Shown piece after piece: positions 13,761 to 25,200 of a stretch of DNA of 64,000 nt (positions are counted from its first letter, which is position 1; each line of letters begins with the position of its first letter). The translations under genes were made by a program, and so were the position numbers. The stretch comes from Paraphysomonas bandaiensis. Taxonomy: Eukaryota; Chrysophyceae. The notes under the pieces are model-generated. The model had not been told where the DNA came from. It searched no databases and saw nothing but the letters and a program-made list of their open reading frames with translations. The DNA lies in assembly GCA_965644295.1 (NCBI GenBank), contig CBFFRP010000373.1, forward strand, positions 186,001 through 250,000, given 5' to 3'.

Positions 13761-16700
13761 TTAGAAACTAAATCCAGGCTCAGCATTTGCTTTCCTTGCC
13801 GCCATTTCTCTCTTTTTCTGCATTCTCTCCTGGACATCAAGGCAACATCAGTGGAGTACATTTGCATGAGTGCAGTCATACCTGATGCCTTAGCATAGCT
13901 TCCTGCGCACGAGAAGAGGCCATTGCGTTGACGGTTCCCTTACGATACCCGCCACCTACAACTGGAGTGGCCAAAGCGTGCGCGAGATCATCCACGCCCC
14001 CCTCATCGTTCTGCCTGGGGGGTTGGTGGTGCATTTTGTTGCTAATAGTAGGCTTCATATAGGACTGTGACCTGCTTGCATGAGACTTACGGTGGCCATA
14101 ATCATCCGATACGTCAGAGAGACGACCACCATATATCTCACGTGTATTATTTTCGTCCTCGTACGTGTTTAGGCTGGCTGGCGGAGCCGAGCCGGTGGAA
14201 TTCCTGCTTTGACTACGAGCTATGCCCCGTGCCCTACACCGGTGAAAATTAGACGTAGCAAGCAACTTAGTATGTGAACAACTCACTGTGGGACAAGTTG
14301 AGGCTTTGAGCTACTGGCAAGAAATTTATTCGTCTTATTTGCACCCGCACTACCATAGGATGGTCGCCCCGAACCATTCATAGGGGGAGACTTTGGGCTC
14401 TTACTAACCGCAGTGCCCACAGAAAAGTTGGCGGTAGCGGGGTCTTTCACAGAACGAAGAAGCTGTCGAAGATTCTCGTTTTCCTTATCTCTCGCCTGCA
14501 GAGTACCGAACGCGCGTTCTTTCTCTCGAGTTAACTGATAGATCACAATAGTTTTGAGATAAGCATATCAAATTAATACGGAACCACGTACAACTTTCAT
14601 GCTCTCCTGGGCCTTCTTTAAAGCCTTCTGCATGTTTTCAACTTCTGCAGATGCGAGACGATGGGACTCCTTTTCCTCTTGTAACCTGCGGAAGGTACAG
14701 TCACTTAATTACCATGAATGCTAAAGCAAATACAACCTTGACAATAGCTCTGCATTAGTACGAGTAAGGGCATCTATCTGCACTTCGGCGCCTTTGCGAG
14801 TCTCATCTATATTCCTTATTTTCGTATCCATCTGATTGGACAGTTTCTCCTGTGTTCTCTTACTGTCCTTCTTTAAATCAGCCATCATCTTCATAGCCTG
14901 TTGCTTCTGCCGCCGAGCCTCTGCAAGTTCTTTTCTCGTATTCTTGAGAGATTCTTCTAATGCTTTCCAAGATACATTACGCTTTGCTGTGCCAAGTTGG
15001 ATATTTCGTGCACGTGTTGCAAACTAAAACCAAAATGACACCATGCAGTGAACATTCAAGAAAATGTACCTGTAATGCGAAGAGAGTTTCATCCGTTGTC
15101 AGTTCCGTCGGACACACAGTGACAATCACTGTAATCGGGTAGACAGTCGATAAAATAAATTTAACATTGACACAGCAAAAGAAAGGACTTACTCATTGTT
15201 CTCGAGTTGCCACCAAGTGAGTCCTACAAACCCAAGTGTTATACATATTGGCCAGAATTAGGCACAGCAAAGTACCTGAAGCAGGTAAGTGAGTTTACTG
15301 TTCCTGTAAGGCACGTGTTTCGACTTCTTATCGAGGCCTTCCATAACATCTCCGAGAGCGGAAAGAGACTTGTTGATGTGCTGCGTTTCCTTCATTGCCT
15401 GCCCAGTTACTCCGCTCTTGTCCATACGTTCTGATCCAGCCAAATCGACCAAGTAGAGCTTGCCGGTCACAGGCATGCCATCATTGGAAGTGGTGGTCAC
15501 ATGAACACAGAGAATACTGTGGGACCGGGAACTATGCTCGTTCAGGTTCGTAGCAGTGGTAGCTCTGTTTGCAGACCCTCGGGCGAAAACCTCCATTACG
15601 TCCTCTAGACATGTCACAGTCTCCTTTGTCAGGCCAGGAACATTGATTCTTCCATCCGCGTCATGTCGTATGTCGAGCCCCACACTAGCGTGCCCGGGAG
15701 CTACCAGAAGATCCTTCACCTAAATACAATAAAATTATTATCACACAGATAATTTGTCATTGAAGAACTTACGGTTTCGTTGTATATCTCCAGCATGGAT
15801 ACTTCAACCGAAAAAGAAAAAGAGCTGTCACCATCATCTCCCACTGGTGGTGCGTACGGTGGTATTGAATCGGTGCTCTCCCTCTTCCCATATCCTTCAA
15901 TGCTACTCCTGCTCTCACAAGGGTTCAGTTTGCTCGCACCAGCCTCATTTAGTGTTTCCACTAACTCATCCTCGGTGAAATCACACTCAGAATCAGATGT
16001 CAAGCCACTAATGTCACCACTCTCAGGTTCCTGCACAGATGAAGATCGAAGATTACTGCTCATAGCTCGCCCATGTCTTGTGCGCGTACGACCATGCTGA
16101 GGATAAATGAGGACTTGTGATATACAGCCACGGAATACGACTTACTCGCAAACGGGCGGCGTATAATTCCGCCTGCCTTTTCTTTAGATTTAACAGTTCG
16201 AAAATCTTATGCAGTGTGCGATAACTCACACCATAGTCTGTACCGTACCCATTCTGTACATGTACATAAATTCCTAAGGATTACCTTTCTACACAACATA
16301 CAGTACCCACCATTGTAAAGGTTTTCCCGCTACCAGTTTGCCCATACGCAAAAATACAGGAGTTGAAACCATCTATTGAGGTAAAGATTTGAGCGTATAT
16401 AATTAAAGCAACTATTATCACACTCACCAACAACCGATAGTGCCAAAGGCTCAATGTCAGCAAACACATCCGCCTACACCAACCGTATATCGCCATGAGA
16501 CCACAAAACACAAATCGTCAGTATAGAGCCATTCACCTGGGTAGCATCTTCATCCCACACTTTGTCAAAATGAAAAGTCCTCCACATGTGTGTACGCCTG
16601 TGACACCGCGAAGGAATCAAAATCATTGTAACCTGAAGTGGCATCCAATGAGCACTTACTTGTCGAAACACGCTAGTTCAGTCTCTCCTACGACATCTAG

Positions 16701-18860
16701 ACATATTTTCGCCCCTTGACCAAGCTCTTGGTCACTAGGTGGTCTTGTTCGACAACACACCTGAAGAAGCCAGTTAATATACATATTCTACGAACTTGGT
16801 GAGTAAACTAACCTGAATATTTCCTTTAGCACTCTGAAGTTTGTGGAGTAAAATGGCATTATTAGCACGCATGTGGTCGTATCGGTGTAGTTGGTGCATG
16901 AGCTCCTCTTTCATCATGTTAATATCCTCCGATTCAATCGCCTGCTCAGCCGCTAGCCGAGCTCTACCGGTGGTGTCAATAAGGGCAGCGACTTCACTGT
17001 TAGATATGCTCGCGGTCTCCACAGCCACAACGGGTCGAATTGGTGTTGCTTCCTCATTGAGCCTCTCCTCTAATTCCACCACCTCTACACGAAGCATATC
17101 TCGCTCTCTAATCAGCTCTGCGCGCTCAATCTGCCATGCGGCCTCTGCCTTTTTGAGATCAGCAATAATGTCGGCGTCAGAAACAGGGGGTAAATACTGC
17201 GTTTGATTCTGTATTGTCGCCTAGAAACACACATTATGACGGGAAGAACAGTCGGTACTGTTTAGCTCTTTCATACCTCTTCCGCGAGAGAATTCATTCG
17301 CTTCACGAGTCCCTCATTCTCTGTAAAGTATAGTGTGATATATACTCAGAAATATGCGCATATTATATATCCCACTCACCTGATACCAGCTCCCTGTTAG
17401 ATGCGTTGAGTCCATTTATATCCAAGGACTTCTGGTCAAGTTTCTTCTTTAGTGTTTGGATATGTTCGTTTGCGGAAGCTAACTTCGATTTGCTGGCTTC
17501 AAGCTGTTTTTCAAGATCGAATACATCCTCTTGAGTTTTTTTCAACTTCTCCTCTAATGTCGTATTCGCTTTGTTAACTTCAACAAAAGCCCTGCGTACA
17601 GCCAGATAGATACATAAAATCACCAAGTGAGAGGGAATGATAGTGAGACGTACTCGTGTTTTCTCATTAGGTCCTCCTGGGCCACCTCCAGAGCATCGGT
17701 GAGTTCTCTGTTCTCTTCCTCTGCCTCTCCTAATCTGCATACCGTAACTTATATACAGCCATATCTATTTGTGGTTGACAACAAAGCGGGAACTTCAGAT
17801 AACAGTAGGGGAGAACGCTAGATACCTCGCATACAGATCCTCTACAACAGCTTCAAACCCATCAACTGCTTCATGCTCCTTCGAAGATGTACGCACGGAA
17901 GTTTTCTTCGCTGATTTATCCGGCAGAGATTCCCGCAGAGAGGTCACTTCAGACTCCAGAGCAACCTTTTCTTGCGTCCGCTGCTGAACTCGGGCCTCAA
18001 GTAGACCGATTTGGCTTCTCGCACGAGATAATTCTTCTTCGAAGTATGTAGCTTTGCCGAGCTTTCTTGACCATTCCTTTTCCTTGTCAGCAAAGTTTTT
18101 CTCGCGTTCTTTGTAGTCATTGAGCTCCCTATTCATTTCATGTCATCTACTACACATGACAATACTTCACTCACCCCTCCACCCTTAACAGTTCAGCCTG
18201 AGCACCAGCCAACTCTGACTTCAGTTTTTTTACTTCTTCATTAGCTTTATCAGGTCCTTGAGCTGGCAACACAAAGTGCGATAAGTTGTTCTGATAGGGC
18301 TACGTAATTCACCTACCGTCAAGTTCGACCTGGAGGTGGATGCCTGCTTCCACTGACGCATCAAGCTTCCCCTTTAGATCTTTTTCAGCTACTTCTAATT
18401 CTCTAATTTTGTCTTCCATTGCAGCATTGGACTGTTCTAACTTGCGGATGGTAAGGTTGGCTGTATCCAGGCTATTCTTGCTCTTCGTCAGGCTATCATT
18501 CAGACGGTCCTGTTCACTAGTTGCATTCGAGAGCTGCGAATAAAGATCGGCAATCTTAGTGTCCAATACTTTGTTTTTATCAGTTGCTTCGCGCAATTTT
18601 TCTTCGACCTATATCAACGACATTATATAATACGATAAGGCGGGTAAGTCACTCACATCTTCCAGTGAGGCTTCCAGCTCAGTTTCCAAATCTTTGCTCG
18701 ATTCTACATACTCATCAAACGATTGCTGGACACATCTCGTCAATTAGATGGTATACCCAGTGTTCATTAGCGATACCTTTAGTTCTTCTAACTCTATTTG
18801 TTTTGCCTCTAATTCAGCTGTGACTACTGCCAGTTTCTGCTCAGCCGCTGCCGCAGACAT
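13761..18860 (-). CDS. Kinesin-14 family motor protein with long N-terminal coiled coil, 23 exons
   Basis: Microtubule motor, predicted minus-end directed from the kinesin-14-type neck ([10 protein letters not shown]) just N-terminal of the motor. My model has 22 GT-AG introns of 46-91 nt and 3,876 nt of coding sequence (1,291 aa, exact frame). Residues 1-523 are mostly heptad-rich coiled coil. The motor spans about 524-950: P-loop GQTGSGKT 607-614, switch I NEHSSRSH 824-831, switch II DLAGSE 856-861, and motor end near FATRARN. A second coiled coil follows (about 960-1070), then a Ser/Pro/Arg-rich tail ending ...EPGFSF. The motor carries an acidic, Ser-rich insert of about 90 residues (about 657-746) before the LEIYNET strand. 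Exon boundaries (last base of each exon on the minus strand): 18777, 18657, 18317, 18175, 17826, 17654, 17380, 17277, 16813, 16660, 16537, 16428, 16302, 16146, 15773, 15276, 15193, 15070, 14737, 14592, 14287, 13882. No frame break seen. Confidence 0.93.
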
Positions 18861-19203
18861 GGTTTTAACAGACCACACTCGTACACAACTCAATCGAAGG
18901 GCTTATGCATTTTTCTTCCGCTATCAAATTATTACACCTTAAATGATTAATACACTCAGCTGATAACAACCCTCAGCGTCTACTCTATATATGCGGTATA
19001 TATCGTATTAAACTGAAGTTCAAACAGTGTAGAGAAGTATATCTAGAATGAGGTGGAAGTGTGGTATACCGTATACAAAAATTAGGAAAGGAGGATGAAG
19101 GATGATATAATGGCGATAGATAGTCGTCTGTACCACATGATATAACTCCACTGGTATACCATGGGTATACAATTGAATACAGATGGATTTTAAAAGTGGA
19201 GAT
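18861..19203. other. Intergenic region upstream of the kinesin-14 gene
   Basis: AT-rich, no ORF. It holds three GTATAC-centred inverted-repeat motifs (near 19062, 19156 and 19166) and presumably the kinesin promoter. The right end is the GCGA target duplication of copia-A. Confidence 0.4.
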
Positions 19204-19207
19204 GCGA

Positions 19208-19495
19208 TGCGTAGAGGAATGAGAGGATGTTCTTTTCAGTTTAGTACTTGAAGTGACTGTATAAGATATGCATAGGGCACATAGAGGTGTATGGTGTTAT
19301 ATTATGCAGTGTGTAGTGTACGGCTGTAGAATAGAGGCATAATTTCCTCTTACTGAGAAGTTCTGTAGTAACTATAAAGAGAACCTTGCTTTGACTACCT
19401 GTAGTGTAGACTGTGTGAAAGCAACGGGGGTATTCCGTCCGTTTATTGATTTGTAACATCCGTAACATTCGACCGAGTACCGTATTTTTCTCTGC
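19208..19495 (+). repeat. copia-A 5' LTR
   Basis: Begins TGCGTAGAGG and ends TTTCTCTGC. TATA-like motifs near 19260 (TATAAG) and 19294 (TATATT) precede CATAATTTCCTCTTAC at 19338-19353. That 16-mer is exactly complementary to the 16 nt right after the LTR and may mark the RNA 5' end. Confidence 0.85.
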
Positions 19496-19511
19496 GTAAG
19501 AGGAAATTATG
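19496..19511 (+). promoter_or_regulatory. Candidate self-primer binding site of copia-A
   Basis: GTAAGAGGAAATTATG starts at the first base after the LTR and is a perfect reverse complement of 19338-19353 in the same LTR (also present in the 3' LTR at 31942-31957). It does not start with TGG, as a site for a tRNA CCA end would. Its last bases include the ATG at 19509 that opens the gag frame. Confidence 0.7.
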
Positions 19512-21065
19512 AAGAAGACAACGAACGACAAGCCAACAAGATTTGCAAGATTCGGCAAGAAACCGAGCACAGATAGACCAGAACATATACCGACTTTAAG
19601 ATACGGTGCCAACTCGAACTTCGCCACATTCAAACAGAGGCTTGTAGTGGTGGGCATGCAAAAGTACGGTGATCTTGCACGCCTAGTAGAGCTGGACAAA
19701 TATTATGAGCCCGATGCGATAAACCCAGAGGATTTTGATTTGGAAGACGACCCCTATGGAGTTAACCTCGACCTGATGAAGGACAAGACCAAGACCAGAG
19801 GGAGATTAATAGACAAGATGCGGAACGATAGATCGGCATTCTACTCATTCATGGTAGACCATCTGAGCCACGAATCAATGGATGCAGTCAAGCTATTAGA
19901 TGAATACGAGCTCATGAACAGGACTAAGGATCCTCTACTACTATGGCTGGCTATCAAACAAACCCACAAAGTATCCACTAACTCCAGCGTAAGTACAGTG
20001 GTACGAGCAGAAGCGAGGAAAAGGTACAAAGACGCTAAACAGGGAGCATATGAGAGTATAGTTACTTATAAGGAGAGGTTTGATCATCTATTAGAAGCCT
20101 ACAAAGACATGAACAACGCGGAAATGAATGAAGAGGACATCGCGATGGATTTCTTCGAAGGGCTGGACGACATGAGATATGGCGATTTCAAAACTAGCTA
20201 TCTCAACGATCTAACAATGGGAACGCAAACAGCACCTACACATGTAAATGAAATATATACTAAAGCATCAAAATATCTAACGCCGAAGAGAGCAACGAGA
20301 GCAGGCGGCGGATCCGCATTCGTGAGCAAATCGAAGTCTGACAAAGGCAAGAAATCAGCAGATAGCGATGATACACCAGAGCAGCAACAAGGGAACGACA
20401 CGAAGTCGCACAACAGCAAACGTGGTCAGAAAAAAAGGCAGCTCATATGTTGGGGCTGCGGTGAGCCAGGCCACAGAATGAACGAATGCCCAGACAGTAG
20501 CCAAGAATCAGAAAACAAGCACTGCACGACAACAATGTTGAACGCCTTCACGTCAGGAAGCGAGCCATTCCAATGGTACGAGGTATTGCTCGATAACCAG
20601 GCTGATGTCTCAGTAGTACACCCAAGACTACTGAACAATGTAAGACCGGCGTCCAAAGGATGCACCGTGGCGGGATTATCGGGACACGCACTGGAACTAC
20701 CGAATGTAGGCGAGCTAGACCAATTCTTCACCTGTAAGACAGCGGATGAGCTAAGGGCAAGCGTACTATGTCAGGCGGACGTAGAAGACATATATGAAGT
20801 GACATATAGGCAGGGAGAGTCTTTCACTGTCCACTTACCTGACAGTGATTTGACTTTCTATCGAAAGAACAAGATGTATGTGGCCGACATGCGCGACTGG
20901 GCGACGGCCAAAGTCAACGTAACGACTGTAGCGGAGCGCGAAGCCCAATATTCGAAAGTAGAAGTCGCGAGAGCACGAGAAGCACGAGACCTGATCCGAA
21001 ACTCGGGCTTCGACTCGGAGAGAGATGCTGTGCAGCTAGTGAGCGACGGAAACGTTACAGGGGTG
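19509..21065 (+). CDS. copia-A polyprotein, N-terminal part: gag and protease (interrupted)
   Basis: 519 codons up to the nested insertion; the open frame continues artificially to 21167 in the gypsy LTR. The gag region is charged and helical. One CCHC zinc knuckle (CWGCGEPGHRMNEC) starts at residue 314. An aspartic-protease-like motif LDNQADVSVV has its Asp near residue 362; the usual D-S/T-G is D-N-Q here, a variant I associate with a distinct group of protist and fungal copia elements. The start codon is only 13 nt from the LTR. The frame continues at 28969 after one GGTG copy is removed. Confidence 0.85.
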
Positions 21066-22260
21066 TATGAACAACTCAGGTCTTGCAACCTAAGATCACT
21101 GAAAAGATATGTGAAATGGTTGTTTGTCGAAACAACGAAACAGAAAACTATAATAATAACTCTTTAAGAAACCAACAGCCAGAAACACAAGCTCCCCTGT
21201 ATCCTGCAATCTAAAGCTCCCAATAGACAGATCAGTCAACCAACTATGTTAATTTCATAGAGAATTATTATTAAAACTAAGTTACAAGCGAAACAAAAGA
21301 CAGACCCCTCTAGCCTAAAGACTCCTCCTCATACACAGGACATTGAATGCAACCACAACCGTACAATGTGCTCATACATGTACTACACTACATACGATTC
21401 TTATCCTACATCGTTTATAGTCAAAAACTCCCTGAAATACGCCTAAATAGGTCCTTTCCAAAAAACTCCGATTTTTGAGTCCAAAAACCCAAAAATCCCC
21501 AATTTTTTGAGAATTGCAGAAAATCGCCGATTTTCGAGCCACAAACACCCAAAAATGACAATATTCGATTCCACAAAAATTGCAAGCACATTTCATGACA
21601 ACGTGAAATACACAATCGCCAACTCATGCATAATACCGACAAAATGCAATCGGGTTCAAAAGCTTACAATCGAACGGTTAAATATCATTTCCTTGCAAGA
21701 GTGTGTACTTTAGACTGGACCATACAAATACACTCATATTCAGATCACTAACATGCCCATGACACCTCTGCATCTGCGTCCAATGGCACCTTACGAATTC
21801 CTCCCCATTCCGGAGAAAATCAACGGTGTATGGCAATGGGAAAATAATCGTATATCATAGTCCGGAACGATGAGCAAGCACATAGAGCTGTTCAAAAACA
21901 TCAGAAGACTTCTCATATCGATGGGTGGACTACGAATATCGCACATGCGGTACCAATCAATGCTTCCTGACCCAAAACGCTATGACACCGACTACCGTAT
22001 GGATATAGGCGTAAACCGACGGGTAGCAATCGCGTAGATCAAAGAAAACGTGTGTTCGAGGGTAAATCCTAGTTGTCTGTCGTCTTGCCCTCGTAATAAT
22101 AATCTGTATCTCTTGTTGTCACCAATCTTATACAAAACAAGCTACATATACCCTACATATTATGTTATCATATCGTTATTGCATTAATATAGTTATCAAT
22201 ATTATTATGATGATGTCATTAAACGTGTTAAAGGGTGTTATAAAAGCCCACGGCTTTACA
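21066..22260 (-). repeat. gypsy LTR, left copy (3' LTR of the element)
   Basis: In element sense it begins TGTAAAGCC and ends GTTGTTCATA. The terminal bases form a short perfect hairpin (AAAGCC-CAC-GGCTTT on the plus strand). Around 21465-21560 are two imperfect direct repeats of about 30 nt reading CGATTTTTGAGTCC...AAAAAT and CGATTTTCGAGCC...AAAAAT. The short ORFs here occur identically in the other LTR and have no motif. Confidence 0.9.
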
Positions 22261-22291
22261 TTACCCTTTCTCCCCCCCCCGGATGCCGTAG

Positions 22292-25200
22292 CTACTCCTG
22301 AATAATTTTGGGATAAGCCGCAGCGAGCGACGCATCAACCAAAATCATGCGAGCAGGTTCAAAATCCTTCTGGGACCCCCAACAATAGACCAAATAGTTG
22401 TCGAAGGCATAGTTGGAACCGTTGAGATTAAAACGGGCGCTAATCTTGCGTTTGGAATTCTTGTGATACCAATGGGTGTACGTGAATTCCATGACATACG
22501 CGGCCGTGGCATAATCCGGTAAACCAAGACTCTCGTACCACAGGTCACCGTAGAAACTGAGATCAACATAAACAGTATCTCCAACCGACACTGTTGTGAT
22601 ATTCTCTTTCCTCATTGAAGAGATAAAACGCTTCGCCGTAAACGAGTCGTACGCGAGGTGTCGCAAGTAAGGCCTAGACTCACAAAAATCGTAATATGCC
22701 TCACACTGAATATCCGGTGTCCATGGAATGTCCAAGATATCGCCGTCCGCATACTTCACCTTGAAGACCATCGTAGATTTGGTTCGTGAATCTCCCGTAT
22801 ATGAAAGAATCTCCTCCACCTTAAATTGTTCATGGTCTCGCATCGCCGCCTCAATAGCCGAATCCTTATCTCCGAAAAATGGCTCAAGATCAGAGACAGA
22901 GTATTCCCGAATTCCCCCGGTAAGAAGATTTCGAATTTGAACATCATTCTTGTATTGCCGTACCACTTCGAAAGGACCCTTCATCCTCGAGGATAATTTC
23001 GGATGTGGTTTAGCACCAGCGTCGAACATAACAAAATCGCCTGGACAATACTGGTTTTGTTTGGCAGGATCCAAACCCGCTTCCGCTCGTTTCTCGACTA
23101 GAGACTTCTGGTAGTCTGCTGATATCTGACGAACAAGAGCTAAGTAATCGTTCAGCCTTTTCAACAGCTGATGAGACGGATCATTGTCTCTCCCCTGGGC
23201 GGCCAAAAGATTCTTATAGATAGAATCCTGGGACCCAAACGTCAGTTCGAATGCAGAATACCCCGTCTCACTACTCTCGTGGGTATTCAGAATGAACATG
23301 ATAGTGGCAAGTAACAGTTCGTCCTCCAAAACAGCATCAGCCTCGATTCGCTTGTCAAAACAAATAGCACGGATGTGACGAACCACTTCCTTAATAATAC
23401 GCTCACATCCGTTGACGTGCCTGTTGGCAATACTAAATACATGACGAAGTCCTGACAACTTAACCAGTTCTGCGAAAAGTTCTGATTTGAGATCAGGACC
23501 CATATCTGATATAATCATATCCGTGAGCCCGTATGTACACCAGCACTTCCACACTGCTGTAGCTAAATTGATAGCTGTCATTCCTTTCACCGCATATAGG
23601 CACACCAATTTCGTAAACAAATTAACCATGACCACAATATGCGTGTAACCAGATTTAGAAACAGGTGTAATAGCAACCGCGTCAATTCCCAAAGCACTCC
23701 TGGAATGAGGCGGTTTTAAATGTCTAGTGATAGGAATCAATCGCTGCTTCAGCTCTCGCCTATTCTTCTGACAGTTGATACATTCGTCCACGAAGTCTGC
23801 AACCACCTTGAAAGGCACGCCGTGTCCCGGAAATTGCCTACACAGACGTTTCCACGTCTCTTTCGCACCCCAGTGTCCTGCTTGCGCGTTGTGAACCTCT
23901 TTGATAGCCTGGTAATAATCTATCCTCTGTACCTCCGTAGGCGGCGCGATCTCTTGAACGTCGTCCTCAAAATCGTCTTTTTCAAAGATGTTATGCAGTG
24001 TCACGAAGTTCACTTCATCTGAGTCGAAATCGTCACTTTCGTCCACAAATCCGGACAAATACAGCAATCTTGACAAGCAATCCGCAACCACATTGTTCTT
24101 CCCTGGGATATGACGAATCAAAAAGTCAAAATCCTGCAAATAAATTCTCCATCGAATTATCTTCGCAACTTCTGATGCCTCCATCCACACAAGGTTGTTG
24201 TGGTCCGTCTCGATTGTAAATTTCTTTCCTCTCAGATAAAACGAAAATTTCTTGACTGAATAGAATATACCAAAACCCTCCTTCTCAATAGTACACCACT
24301 TCAAGGCTTGCTCTGACAATTTCTTGGAACAGATAGCAATAGTTTGCTGTTGAATCGGACTAGACCCAGTTCCCTCAACAGTCTGGAAAAGAATGCCTGC
24401 CACTCCATAGTCACTGGCATCTGTCCTAAGTGTCCACTCAAGATCATAATTCGGATAAAACAAAGCACAAGACTGTTGCAAACCACTCTTATAGTTTTCA
24501 AACTCCTGCCTATAATCGTGCTGCCATGTCGTTTCTTCCCAATTAAAACTACTCTTAGTCATATCCGTAAGATGTTTGACCAAATCTGAGTAATTCTGAA
24601 CAAATGGAGCAAAGAATACTCCCAGACCCAACAAAGATCTAATCTTCTTACATCTATTTCCATTCTCTGGAAAAGGAATCTTCAATAAAGCCTCTTTCCT
24701 ATCGTCCGTGAGCTCGAAACTATTGTGCCTTACCAAATAGCCAAAAAACTTGATCTCCCTAAATCCTAACCAGGTCTTTGCAAATTTCAACACAACTCCA
24801 TGTTCAATGCATCTATCCAGGAAAATCTCCAGCTTCTTATACGCATCATCAAAATCATGTGCCAATAACAGAACATTATCAAATATACACAGCGCCCATT
24901 CCAGATCTCCAAACAATTTGACTACCGCTTCTTGCAACACACTAATCCCTGGAGACACTCCCTCCGGAAGGAATAAAGGCTGAAATTGGCCCCACGGTGT
25001 TTGAACTGACAATTTTTCAGATGTGTTCTCATGCAACCTGATCTGATGGAACGCATTCGTGAGGTCAATGTCCATAAATATCTTATAGCCAATAATACGA
25101 TCCAACTCATGTCTTACATTAGGAACTGTATAGTGTGGACTTGGAATGTACTTGTTGATTTGCACGTAATCCCCACAAATCCTAATAAAAGGTTTCGTGG

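Noticed and set aside
19241-19699. 152-codon minus-strand ORF over the copia-A LTR
   Set aside because: Spans the LTR and gag antisense; a shorter version repeats in the other LTR. No protein motif.
21372-21642. Paired short ORFs repeated at 28076-28346
   Set aside because: Identical because they lie in the two gypsy LTRs; non-coding.
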